Part shown: one piece after another, positions 7,288 to 13,321 of the stretch
Position numbering within the stretch: the first letter of the stretch is position 1
Layout: each line of letters starts with the position of its first letter
DNA from: Advenella incenata
GTDB taxonomy: Bacteria > Pseudomonadota > Gammaproteobacteria > Burkholderiales > Burkholderiaceae_B
Assembly (NCBI RefSeq): GCF_004217095.1
Contig: NZ_SHKO01000007.1
Coordinates: forward strand, 1 to 37,784
Direction: 5' to 3'
Length of the DNA: 37,784 bases
Program-made: the position numbers and the translations under genes
Notes under the pieces: generated by a model
What the model saw: only the letters and a program-made list of their open reading frames with translations
What the model was told of the DNA's origin: nothing
Database searches by the model: none

Positions 7288-7641
7288 ATGCATGTTGATG
7301 AATTTATCAAAATGAATGCTTCGGAGAGGTCAGCTAAATATTCACAGCTCACGCCCTTTCGGGACGCCATTATCAAGCTCAAAAACGAGGGCTTTTCAGA
7401 ACGAAAAATTCTGGAATTCTTGGCGCTGAACGACGTAGTTGTTAATCAATCGACGTTGCACCGCTTTGTAAAAAGACATGCTGATAACGAGCCACAAAAA
7501 AAATCTGTAAATACAGTTGCTCGGCAACGGCAAGCACCAGGTGCTGAGTCCAAGAGAGAACCCCAAAAACCCATTGATCCAGCAAAGCCATCCTGGGTGC
7601 CGGATCATATCAACGTGGATGAACTCCTGAGTAAGACCTAA
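7288..7641 (+). CDS. traK: TraK-like oriT-binding accessory protein
   Basis: A 117-residue basic protein. The N-terminal 65 residues include FRDAIIKLKNEGFSERKILE and VNQSTLHRFVKRH, a helix-turn-helix-like layout similar in spacing to RP4 TraK and to IncW/IncN stb-type proteins. The C-terminus is Pro/Lys-rich (PIDPAKPSWVPDHI). ATG at 7288 is preferred over the upstream TTG because AGGG lies before it. It is the first gene after oriT, as traK is in RP4, and the traL- and traM-like genes follow after the 3-kb control region. The family call is moderate: similarity is in pattern and context more than in strong identity. Confidence 0.6.
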   Translation: MHVDEFIKMNASERSAKYSQLTPFRDAIIKLKNEGFSERKILEFLALNDVVVNQSTLHRFVKRHADNEPQKKSVNTVARQRQAPGAESKREPQKPIDPAKPSWVPDHINVDELLSKT

Positions 7642-7684
7642 TTTCCATATAGCGAGACTTTAGGTTAAATTAACTTTAAGGGTC

Positions 7685-7728
7685 GGCGGCAGTCTGTTTC
7701 AACGAGCAGCGCCGCCTTTGTTGTTTTT
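7685..7728 (+). terminator. Terminator after traK-like gene
   Basis: GGCGGC (7685-7690) pairs with GCCGCC (7711-7716) across a 20-nt loop, followed by TTTGTTGTTTTT. It lies 43 bp after the traK-like stop. The gap 7642-7952 otherwise holds only the palindromes at 7780. Confidence 0.7.
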
Positions 7729-7779
7729 ATCAGCCTATATTTCAAATGAAATAAAATGACAATTCATATTAATAGCCAG

Positions 7780-7799
7780 TCACGCGTGATAACGATCAC
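7780..7799. promoter_or_regulatory. Overlapping palindromes upstream of an HTH gene
   Basis: TCACGCGTGA (7780-7789) and GTGAT-AACG-ATCAC (7786-7799) are both perfect and overlap. They lie about 150 bp before the HTH gene at 7953, and could be operators for it or for a neighbouring regulator. No clear promoter can be fixed. Confidence 0.4.
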
Positions 7800-7952
7800 A
7801 ATTAAACACTTTTCATCTTACTTTCTGTAACATGTGGCTATTTACTGGCTCGGCTATGCGTTGCTCTCTTTATCAACCCCTGGAATATTTGCCTGTCTAC
7901 CATCCTTTACTGAGGTGTGAGGCGCTTTTTCCGCATTTTTCTGACCTTCCCT

Positions 7953-8318
7953 ATGGATAAATTTGAAATCCGTCGCCAGAAACTTCTAAAGCTTATTGAC
8001 GAGTATGCCTATGGCGTTAAATATAAATTCGCGCAAATGGTTGATTTGCATCCTGGAACGATTAGCCATCTGGTCGCAGAGCCAGGAACACCAGGTAAGC
8101 AATTAATTTCCGAGACTAAGATAGATCAGATAGAAGGGCGGCTGGATATACCAGGATGGTTTGATTTACCACCGGACCCGCAACAGGACCTTTGGCCTTT
8201 CAGGGCAATGACATTTCGCCAGTACTGTGAAATGGACGCTTTAGACAAAGATGAGATCGAGGCATTTTTAAAAATAAAACTCAAAAGTCATTTTAAAAAG
8301 CAAAAGAAAGTGCAATAA
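7953..8318 (+). CDS. Phage-repressor-like HTH (XRE/CI-type) protein
   Basis: A 121-residue protein. FAQMVDLHPGTISHLV forms a helix-turn-helix, followed by ETKIDQIEGRLDIPGWFDLP, the closing segment typical of phage CI-like N-terminal domains (a GWFD or GWMD ending). The C-terminal ~50 residues are short and charged, with no S24 peptidase domain. ATG 7953 gives MDKFEIRRQ; a GTG at 7917 is in frame but has its ribosome site touching the codon, so the start is uncertain. A terminator follows within 20 bp. It sits between the traK-like gene and the first structured element. A regulatory role is inferred; targets are unknown. Confidence 0.7.
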   Translation: MDKFEIRRQKLLKLIDEYAYGVKYKFAQMVDLHPGTISHLVAEPGTPGKQLISETKIDQIEGRLDIPGWFDLPPDPQQDLWPFRAMTFRQYCEMDALDKDEIEAFLKIKLKSHFKKQKKVQ

Positions 8319-8320
8319 AA

Positions 8321-8349
8321 GGCCGTTTTAAACGGTCTATATTTTTATT
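8321..8349 (+). terminator. Terminator after the 7953 HTH gene
   Basis: CCGTTT-T-AAACGG (8323-8335), extended by GG/TC pairs, then a TATATTTTTATT tract, 3 bp after the stop codon. Confidence 0.7.
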
Positions 8350-8383
8350 AATTATATTGAACTCATATTTTTTAAAAAAGATA

Positions 8384-8412
8384 TTGCAACAAATTACAGG
8401 GTACGATAGTAT
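8384..8412 (+). promoter_or_regulatory. Candidate promoter of structured element 1
   Basis: TTGCAA at 8384-8389, a 17-bp spacer, then TAGTAT at 8407-8412. A start near 8419 would place the boxA-like sequence at the 5' end of the transcript. The same TTGCAA -35 is found before structured element 2 (9582). Confidence 0.5.
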
Positions 8413-8418
8413 TTCTCA

Positions 8419-8806
8419 ATTAATAAGAACGCTCTTTAATCTGTTGCAGACATAATCACCTGTCGAGGTGATAAACCAGACCCTGGGACGGGTATATTTT
8501 GCGTTCCCAGCGATATGGAGAGGCGTCAGCCGGGGAGCCTTGAACAGAATCCCAGCAATCCTTCAAAGCAAGGGGGTTTGTACTAAAAGGAGGGAATAAC
8601 ATTAGTACGAATCAGGCACAACAGCGCAATACGATAGCGCACACGCAATGGTCGCGGCGAACGTGAATATTCGCGGTAAGACATTTGAATAAATGCTTTT
8701 GGCTTACAGAATCGACCTGACAGAACGGAATAGATACGTCAAAGCACTTGCCATCTGGGTGAGTGCGCTTTATTAAATGGCTTGGCATGTGATGGCCAGG
8801 CATTTT
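8419..8806 (+). ncRNA. Structured element/RNA, copy 1 (unrecognised family)
   Basis: No convincing gene lies in 8319-8840. The stretch opens with a boxA-like GCTCTTTAAT (8431-8440). It continues with a perfect hairpin TCACCT-GTCG-AGGTGA (8456-8471), a variable region including CTGGGA/TCCCAG and GTACTAA/TTAGTAC (8580-8586 with 8602-8608), then a 51-nt block (8624-8674) that is 49/51 identical to copy 2. Next come GTAAG/CTTAC around CATTT/AAATG, a second conserved block (8710-8741, 27/32), a hairpin GCACTTGCC/GGTGAGTGC (8744-8766, two G-U pairs) and GCGCTTT. It ends in GCTTGGC/GCCAGGC followed by ATTTT (8780-8805). Hairpins differ in sequence from copy 2 but keep pairing, which argues for selection on structure. 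I do not recognise the family. The ends are estimated. Confidence 0.7.
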
Positions 8807-8840
8807 AAAGAAGCGGAAAATTTACTGAATAGTTGAATAA

Positions 8841-9080
8841 TTATATAATCGGTTCAGTTCCGCGCAGATACGACCAATCGACGGTTGAGTTTAGGTTTTC
8901 ACATCGGATCCCTGTCAGTTTTTCTATTTCTGGGCAATGCTCAGGAGGGACTTCGCTTTGTTTCCATTGCCATATTGCGCTACTGGATACGTTCAGTAGA
9001 TCGGCCAATCTGGCTTGATTACCTACTACTTTTGCCGCAGCATTCAATGATTCTTCGATAAGAGGGTTTTTCTTTTTCAT
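8841..9080 (-). CDS. Cro/YdaS-like HTH protein
   Basis: A 79-residue protein resembling YdaS/Cro-type regulators: NQARLADLLNVSSSAIWQWK is the helix-turn-helix, and VPPEHCPEIEKLTG is the characteristic following segment of the YdaS_antitoxin/Cro group. ATG 9080 (MKKKNPL) is chosen over TTG 9089; neither has a strong ribosome site. It is divergent from the cI-like gene at 9193 across a palindromic operator region, and convergent with structured element 1. The arrangement mirrors a lambdoid cI/cro switch. Confidence 0.82.
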   Translation of the reverse strand: MKKKNPLIEESLNAAAKVVGNQARLADLLNVSSSAIWQWKQSEVPPEHCPEIEKLTGIRCENLNSTVDWSYLRGTEPII

Positions 9081-9138
9081 AAAGTTCAACTTGTTAAGAA
9101 TGCTATAAGTTTAGATTATCTGAATATTTATTTCAATA

Positions 9139-9187
9139 AAGTGTAAAGTATTTCTTGATACTAAAACTTTAGTATTTCTTTACACTT
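9139..9187. promoter_or_regulatory. Divergent operator region between cro-like and cI-like genes
   Basis: AGTGTAAAG (9140-9148) and CTTTACACT (9178-9186) form a perfect 9-bp outer inverted repeat. Inside lies the 18-bp palindrome ATACTAAA-AC-TTTAGTAT (9158-9175). The right half read on the minus strand, AAGTGTAAAGAAATACTAAA, matches 17/20 bases of 9635-9654 upstream of structured element 2, pointing to a shared regulator. Confidence 0.75.
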
Positions 9188-9192
9188 ACGAC

Positions 9193-9540
9193 ATGAAATT
9201 AAATGAATGGATCCGCTCTGCGCGTCACCATGCAGATATGAGCCAGGAGAAGCTAGGAGAGTACCTGGGGAAGTCCAAGGCAAACATCTCTATGTGGGAA
9301 TCTGGAGCTCATGAGCCGAGCTTTGCGCAACTATTAAAGATAATAGAAGTGACTGGCTATAGAGAACTTTTGCCTGGATTAAGTGCTGCCTTGGAAAAGG
9401 CACATTGGCCATTCCATGAACTCTCTTTGGATAAGGTTAAAAAGATCGATGACCGAGATCTTATCAAGCTAGAAACGGTCATTCAGATCTCTGCAAAACA
9501 GATCGGACTTGACGTTTCTAAGGACGAAAGCAATAAATAA
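9193..9540 (+). CDS. cI-like HTH (XRE family) repressor
   Basis: A 115-residue protein with an N-terminal XRE domain: WIRSARHHADMSQEKLGEYL followed by the recognition helix region GKSKANISMWESGAHEPSF. The C-terminal 50 residues are predicted helical and carry no S24 peptidase motif, so it is shorter than a classic CI. It is divergent from the cro-like gene, and the outer operator arm ends 7 bp before its ATG. No Shine-Dalgarno sequence is visible; translation may be leaderless or weak, as for lambda cI from its maintenance promoter. It probably binds the operators at 9139 and upstream of 9662. Confidence 0.82.
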   Translation: MKLNEWIRSARHHADMSQEKLGEYLGKSKANISMWESGAHEPSFAQLLKIIEVTGYRELLPGLSAALEKAHWPFHELSLDKVKKIDDRDLIKLETVIQISAKQIGLDVSKDESNK

Positions 9541-9555
9541 CCCTTTGTAAAAGTG

Positions 9556-9581
9556 CTACGGGCTTGCCCTGTAGTATTTTG
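9556..9581 (+). terminator. Terminator-like hairpin after the cI-like gene
   Basis: CTACGGG-CTTG-CCCTGTAG with one bulged T, then TATTTTG, 15 bp after the stop codon. It separates the cI-like transcript from the element 2 promoter. Confidence 0.55.
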
Positions 9582-9656
9582 TTGCAATAAAAGTTAAGAA
9601 AAACTAAATAATAAAGTCAGTTATGCTTTACTAAAAGTGTTAAGATAAACTAAACT
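9582..9656 (+). promoter_or_regulatory. Tandem promoter/operator region of structured element 2
   Basis: TTGCAA (9582) with TAAATA 17 bp on, and TTTACT (9627) with TAAACT (9651) 18 bp on, are two candidate promoters. They are overlaid by two similar repeats, AAGTTAAGAAAAACTAAA (9591-9608) and AAGTGTTAAGATAAACTAAA (9635-9654). The second matches the cro/cI operator in 17/20 positions and covers the -10, as expected for a repressor site. Confidence 0.6.
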
Positions 9657-9661
9657 AGAGT

Positions 9662-10021
9662 CAATGGTTAACGCCATTGGCTCTTTAACAATTTATCAAA
9701 TAGTCACATGTCGATGTGATTAGTCAGCCCGGCGGCAACTTTGCCCGACCGGCCTGTCCAGGTTCGCCAGGGGCCTGACTCGAAACCCTATTAGCTATCA
9801 GTAGATGGCGGCTTGAGATTAATAATCCAGCTGGCTAAAGGCGCAAGACGATGGCGCACACGCAATGGTCGCGGCGAACGTGAATATTCGCAGTTAGAAA
9901 TGATCGGATCCATCCGATGAAACTACGTAATCGACCTGACAGGCCGGAACAGGTACGGCAGATAAGCCACTTACCAAGTAAGTGCGCTTTGGTAAATGAC
10001 CTGGTTATGCCAGGTTTTTTT
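9662..10021 (+). ncRNA. Structured element/RNA, copy 2 (unrecognised family)
   Basis: No gene lies in 9541-10050. The element opens with a hairpin CAATGG-TTAACG-CCATTG (9662-9679) and then GGCTCTTTAACAATTTATCA, nearly the rrn-leader boxA context. Next are TCACAT-GTCG-ATGTGA (9704-9719), AGTCAG/CTGACT (9722-9727 with 9775-9780) and TTAGC/GCTAA (9791-9795 with 9834-9838). The 51-nt conserved block is 9841-9891. It is followed by ATCGGAT-CC-ATCCGAT enclosed by AGTT/AACT, a second conserved block (9929-9960), CACTTAC-CAA-GTAAGTG (9968-9984) and a strong terminator. Relative to copy 1, the 5' hairpin, the CCG/CGG stem in block 2 and the 3' hairpin change while keeping pairing. It heads the transfer block. 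Function is unknown; cis antitermination, a trans-acting RNA or a single-strand promoter are options. Confidence 0.72.
10000..10021 (+). terminator. Terminator at the 3' end of structured element 2
   Basis: CCTGG-TTATG-CCAGG followed by seven T residues (10015-10021), a clear intrinsic terminator 30 bp before the next gene. Transfer genes downstream would need read-through or their own promoter. Confidence 0.88.
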
Positions 10022-10050
10022 CTGAAGCGATATATTCATTATGGTGATCT

Positions 10051-10566
10051 ATGCAAGTATTAGCGGCTGAAAAATTCCTTCGTCCTTCATCTAAGCCCAT
10101 AAAAAAACCGCCGTTTTCTCTCCCTCGGAAACAGATTGATTGGGACGAGTACAGGCAATATGGCACAGTTAAATGGAAACCTCGAAAATTTGAATTGCAG
10201 TTTATCGGGGGTATACAGTTCGGTTTTGAACCATGGATGAGGGTAATAGGCTCATTTAACAATAACCTGGTATCGCTTCCTTCTGTTCTCGAAATAGACC
10301 CTTTTCTGGCACGTAATTTGAGAAAAGGAGTTGTTGTCTGGACTCCCAACAGAAGGGGAATAGGGAATGTTGATAGAACAGAGTGGGCGGCCTTGTGGCT
10401 ACGGATACGGGCGACAAATCATAAATCCATTCCCTGGGAAATCCATTTTGAAAGAGTGAATGAATGCAATTTTGACATTTTCCAGGCCAATGACAGCACT
10501 ACACGCCTTGAGCTGTACGTAGCCAAGGATCAGCGGGAAATCTATAGACATAAACGTTTCTGGTAA
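10051..10566 (+). CDS. Hypothetical protein, 171 aa, at the head of the transfer block
   Basis: Not recognised. The 171-residue product is rich in aromatic and basic residues (KPPFSLPRKQIDWDEY, GGIQFGFEPWMRVIGSF, TEWAALWLRIRATNHKSIPW). It has no signal peptide or membrane segment and looks like a mixed alpha/beta cytoplasmic protein. The start has only a weak ribosome site (GGTGA). It lies between the terminator of structured element 2 and a hairpin that precedes the traL-like gene. Position suggests a transfer-linked role, possibly tied to the structured element; this is inference. Confidence 0.65.
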   Translation: MQVLAAEKFLRPSSKPIKKPPFSLPRKQIDWDEYRQYGTVKWKPRKFELQFIGGIQFGFEPWMRVIGSFNNNLVSLPSVLEIDPFLARNLRKGVVVWTPNRRGIGNVDRTEWAALWLRIRATNHKSIPWEIHFERVNECNFDIFQANDSTTRLELYVAKDQREIYRHKRFW

Positions 10567-10571
10567 TGCGC

Positions 10572-10594
10572 ACCGGATAAATAGCCGGTTTTTT
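10572..10594 (+). terminator. Terminator-like hairpin before the traL-like gene
   Basis: ACCGG-ATAAATAG-CCGGT with a TTTTTT run, directly after the 171-aa gene and 17 bp before the traL-like start. Confidence 0.65.
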
Positions 10595-10610
10595 ATATCA
10601 AAGGATATAC

Positions 10611-11375
10611 ATGAAAACAGTACATTTCGTCTTGCAAGGCAAGGGTGGGGTAGGTAAGACATTTATTTCATCAATCGTTGCGCAATACCTTGGGCATGGT
10701 TCTGGCGCCCCTGTGCATTGCTTTGATACCGATCCCGTCAACAAAAGCTTTTCACAAATACAGGGACTGAACGTTCAAACAATCAATATCCTTACTGAAA
10801 ACAAGAAAATTGATGGTAGCCAGTTTGATCAATTGATAAATCAGTTAATTGAGCTGGACGGTCAGGGAGTTATTGATAATGGCGCGTCTTCATTTGTCCC
10901 GCTTATGGACTATCTTCAAGAGAACAACGTACCTACCTTTTTCAAGGACGCAGGCATCAATATGGTGATGCATGTTCCCATGCAGGGCGGTCAGGCCCTA
11001 AAAGATACGACATATGGCCTAAGCGTTGTCCTGGATGAGCTGAAATGCCCTGTTGTCGTCTGGCTTAATAATCATCATGGACAGATTGATAAAACGGTTG
11101 ATGCTTTCAAAGATCGCGCCATTTATAAAAAATACAAAAGCCAAATTCTTGGTGTAGTGGAGATTGCCGACCGCAGCCAGGATACTTTCGGTAAGGATAT
11201 CCGAAGCATGACAGAGCAGAATTTGACATTTGATGAGGTGGCTCAGTCAGAGAAATTTTTCATTATGAATAAGCAGCGGATTCAGATTTTCAAGCGCAGT
11301 ATTTACGAGCAGTTGGATGCTATTAATTTAGGAGAAAAAAATGATGTTCCTGCTGAAAAAGACAAGCAAGCATAA
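10611..11375 (+). CDS. traL: TraL/StbB-like ParA-superfamily ATPase
   Basis: A 254-residue P-loop ATPase of the ParA/MinD superfamily with GKGGVGKT (residues about 10-17) and a Walker A' aspartate in CFDTDPVN near residue 40. Conjugative plasmids carry such proteins as TraL (RP4) or StbB (IncW/IncN), where they influence plasmid position or transfer rather than acting as the main partition ATPase. The true partition ATPase here is ParA at the window ends, so this second copy is best read as TraL-like. AAAGG precedes the start. Its 3' end overlaps the trbM-like gene by 35 bp. Confidence 0.8.
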   Translation: MKTVHFVLQGKGGVGKTFISSIVAQYLGHGSGAPVHCFDTDPVNKSFSQIQGLNVQTINILTENKKIDGSQFDQLINQLIELDGQGVIDNGASSFVPLMDYLQENNVPTFFKDAGINMVMHVPMQGGQALKDTTYGLSVVLDELKCPVVVWLNNHHGQIDKTVDAFKDRAIYKKYKSQILGVVEIADRSQDTFGKDIRSMTEQNLTFDEVAQSEKFFIMNKQRIQIFKRSIYEQLDAINLGEKNDVPAEKDKQA

Positions 11376-11937
11376 ATTGCCTGCTCTGATGATCACGATA
11401 GCCGCCAGTTTGGCGGCTTTTTCATTTCCGGCCCACGCAGATCAAGAGCTGTCAGGTGATGAGAAAGATTCTTGCGGTGCATTACTGTGTTTAGCCAGCG
11501 GTGCCGGGCGCGGTGAAAGCGAATGCCAGGGCTATCTACGCCGCTATTTTTCGATCAAATTCACCCGCCCGGACAAAACTTTCGAAGCTCGGCGCGATTT
11601 TTTAAGCATATGTCCTACTGATAGTGATCCGGTATTTACGCAATACCATAAACCGGCGCTGATCAACGCCATTGCCAGGGGCGCGGGAAATTGCGACGCT
11701 AACTTTCTGAACAGCCTGAACAAAGCCTATTACGAGAAAAAAATCGTAGACAAGGGTTGGAGCAAATGGAACAACGATGATGATACGGTGCGCATCGAGC
11801 GGGTGGAGTATGTAAAAAATGAGCTACCCCCGTATTGCAAAGTGTATGAAGAAAACGAATACACGCAAGGCGTTGTACCAGTTTATGTCGGGGTAGAAAA
11901 AGAGGATGGGCATTTTGTCGATCCTCCACCGCAGTAA
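11341..11937 (+). CDS. trbM: TrbM-like conjugal transfer protein
   Basis: A 198-residue exported protein. After a signal peptide (LPALMITIAASLAAFSFPAHA) the mature part contains CGALLCLAS and ESECQGYLRRYFSI, the cysteine pattern of the TrbM family (a periplasmic protein of P-type conjugation systems with an incompletely known role). Further cysteines (SICPTD, AGNCDANF, PPYCKVY) suggest disulfides. AGGAG lies just before ATG 11341; ATG 11344 is also possible. The 35-bp overlap with the traL-like gene suggests translational coupling. A terminator follows. Confidence 0.82.
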   Translation: MMFLLKKTSKHKLPALMITIAASLAAFSFPAHADQELSGDEKDSCGALLCLASGAGRGESECQGYLRRYFSIKFTRPDKTFEARRDFLSICPTDSDPVFTQYHKPALINAIARGAGNCDANFLNSLNKAYYEKKIVDKGWSKWNNDDDTVRIERVEYVKNELPPYCKVYEENEYTQGVVPVYVGVEKEDGHFVDPPPQ

Positions 11938-11946
11938 TAGAAGGGT

Positions 11947-11977
11947 GGGCCGGTCCAGGTGACTGGCCCTTTTATTT
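11947..11977 (+). terminator. Terminator between trbM-like and traM-like genes
   Basis: GGGCCGGTC (11947-11955) pairs with GACTGGCCC (11961-11969, one G-U), followed by TTTTATTT. It ends 15 bp before the next start codon. Confidence 0.8.
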
Positions 11978-11991
11978 GAAGGAAACACAGT

Positions 11992-12405
11992 ATGCAGACC
12001 AGGACCGAAGAGCTGGTAAATGAGGTTTTTACCCAGACAAAACAAAAACTGTCTCCTGATGATCCCTTGCTTTCACTAATTCTGTTGCAAGAAAAAAGCT
12101 TGCAGCGGGCATTTGAGCAGCAAAACACAAGCCGGGCCGATCAGGATCAGGCATTTTTAGCGCAACTGGACGAACGCCTGGTAAAAATCAATGCGATGGC
12201 TGCCGACCTGGCGCAGTACCGGGAAAGAGTGATTGCGGAACTGTTGGCCAAGAATCAGCAGGTTGCGGTTCAGATTGAGGGCAGGGTAGTACGCAGGGCG
12301 TTGGGCGGTGTCAAGCGATTGCGGGTGGTGGCTGGTGCTGCCCTGGCGGTGGCCGTTCTTTGCCTAGTTGGGGTTGGGATGATGTATTTTCAGATTAGAG
12401 GATGA
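11992..12405 (+). CDS. traM: TraM-like conjugal transfer protein
   Basis: A 137-residue protein with a long central helical region (residues about 40-105, probable coiled coil) and one C-terminal membrane segment (VAGAALAVAVLCLVGVGMMY). The N-terminus (EELVNEVFTQTKQKLSPDDP) and the whole plan resemble RP4 TraM: DDP motif, coiled coil, C-terminal anchor. The order traK-traL-traM also matches RP4, with trbM interposed. GAAGGAAA precedes the start, and the stop is 4 bp before virB1. The exact role in conjugation is not established for this family. Confidence 0.65.
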   Translation: MQTRTEELVNEVFTQTKQKLSPDDPLLSLILLQEKSLQRAFEQQNTSRADQDQAFLAQLDERLVKINAMAADLAQYRERVIAELLAKNQQVAVQIEGRVVRRALGGVKRLRVVAGAALAVAVLCLVGVGMMYFQIRG

Positions 12406-12409
12406 GGAC

Positions 12410-13159
12410 ATGAAAGCATTCAAGGCCATGATTGTGGCTGTGTTGGCCGGGTTATGCGTATTACGCCCTGCGCTGGCTGTACAGAAGCAGGCCATACAAA
12501 CACCGGCAGAGCTGACATTTAACCAGCTGGCGGCTAGGTGTGCGCCTACGGTGCATGCCAGTACCTTGCAGGCGCTGGCCCGCACAGAGAGCAATTTCAA
12601 TCCCTACGCGATTGGGGTTGTCGGTGGCTCGGTAGCACAGCCAAAGACCCTGGAAGATGCCATTGCAACGGTCAAGACGCTGCATAAGGCGGGGAAGAAT
12701 TTCAGTATGGGCCTGGCGCAGATCAATAAATACAATCTGCCTAAATTTGGACTTTCCTATGAAACGGTGTTTGATCCATGTCAGAACCTGCAAACCGGGG
12801 CGCAGATCCTTGAGGACTGCTTTAACCGGGCTGGATCTGCTGATGGCCAGGTCGCGCTGCAAAAAGCCCTGTCTTGCTATTACAGCGGCAATTTCAGGAC
12901 TGGTTTTAGGCAGGATTTCAAGGGCCAGCCGCCCTATGTGAAACGGATCCAGCTGGCGGCAGCGCGAAACAGTGAGGAGCAAAAATTGCGGATCCCCGCG
13001 ATAAATGCCACGGCTCCCTTACAGGGGCCGGTTAAGGCCACGGTTAAGAATAAACCGACTGCCAAAGACAATCGGAACCCAGATACGGGTCGGACCGTGG
13101 CGACACAGGCAGCTGAAAAGCGCGAGACTGCCAGCTGGGATGCTTTCGGGGATTGGTAA
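12410..13159 (+). CDS. virB1: VirB1-like lytic transglycosylase
   Basis: A 249-residue periplasmic muramidase that opens peptidoglycan for assembly of the secretion channel. Signal peptide KAMIVAVLAGLCVLRPALA. The SLT/VirB1 domain shows the catalytic glutamate in ALARTESNFNPYAIG (near residue 60), then SMGLAQINKYNL and ALSCYYSGNF, all hallmark motifs. A Lys/Pro-rich C-terminal tail (about residues 190-249) follows. The start is 4 bp after the traM-like stop, with GAGGAC as ribosome site. It is the first gene of the canonical virB order. Confidence 0.93.
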   Translation: MKAFKAMIVAVLAGLCVLRPALAVQKQAIQTPAELTFNQLAARCAPTVHASTLQALARTESNFNPYAIGVVGGSVAQPKTLEDAIATVKTLHKAGKNFSMGLAQINKYNLPKFGLSYETVFDPCQNLQTGAQILEDCFNRAGSADGQVALQKALSCYYSGNFRTGFRQDFKGQPPYVKRIQLAAARNSEEQKLRIPAINATAPLQGPVKATVKNKPTAKDNRNPDTGRTVATQAAEKRETASWDAFGDW

Positions 13160-13176
13160 GAGCTAATTAATTATTT

Positions 13177-13188
13177 AACTATATAGTT
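13177..13188. promoter_or_regulatory. 12-bp palindrome between virB1 and virB2
   Basis: AACTATATAGTT is a perfect palindrome in the 162-bp virB1-virB2 gap. An orphan AAGGAGGG (13196-13203) follows with no open frame behind it. It may be an operator; no protein partner can be named. Confidence 0.35.
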
Positions 13189-13265
13189 GAATACAAGGAG
13201 GGCAATCATACAGAGAGATATGGCATAGCAGGCTTGTAAACATTTCGAGTTCTTTTTAGTACCAG

Positions 13266-13288
13266 ACACCCAATCGGGTGTTTTTTTT
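13266..13288 (+). terminator. Terminator before virB2
   Basis: ACACCC-AATC-GGGTGT followed by eight T residues, ending 33 bp before the virB2 start. Strong intrinsic terminator inside the virB gene series. Confidence 0.85.
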
Positions 13289-13321
13289 CGTTCTTAATAT
13301 TTGATTTTTCAAGGAAAAACA

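Noticed and set aside
8612-8803. 63-codon minus-strand open frame inside structured element 1.
   Set aside because: It has no counterpart in element 2, where the same conserved blocks occur, and no ribosome site. The conservation pattern fits structure rather than coding.
9968-9992. GTAAGTGCG at 9978 (and GTGAGTGCG at 8760) resembles the nic core TAAGTGCG of RSF1010/pSC101-type (MOBQ) origins and lies next to an inverted repeat.
   Set aside because: It occurs in both structured elements as the 3' arm of a hairpin that varies with kept pairing. The relaxase is VirD2/TraI-like, whose expected core TATCCTG|C is present at 7074 with the correct repeat.
8419-10021. The repeated elements considered as tmRNA, RNase P RNA, 6S RNA, a group I or group II intron, or a CRISPR array.
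   Set aside because: I see no tRNA-like acceptor and T-loop, no RNase P conserved core, no single long 6S-type bulged hairpin, no intron-core motifs or open reading frame for an intron protein, and only two diverged copies, with no regular spacers.
13195-13230. Perfect AAGGAGG Shine-Dalgarno-like sequence between virB1 and virB2.
   Set aside because: No open frame follows: the next ATG (ATG GCA TAG) is two codons long. It may be a remnant or chance, so no gene is called.
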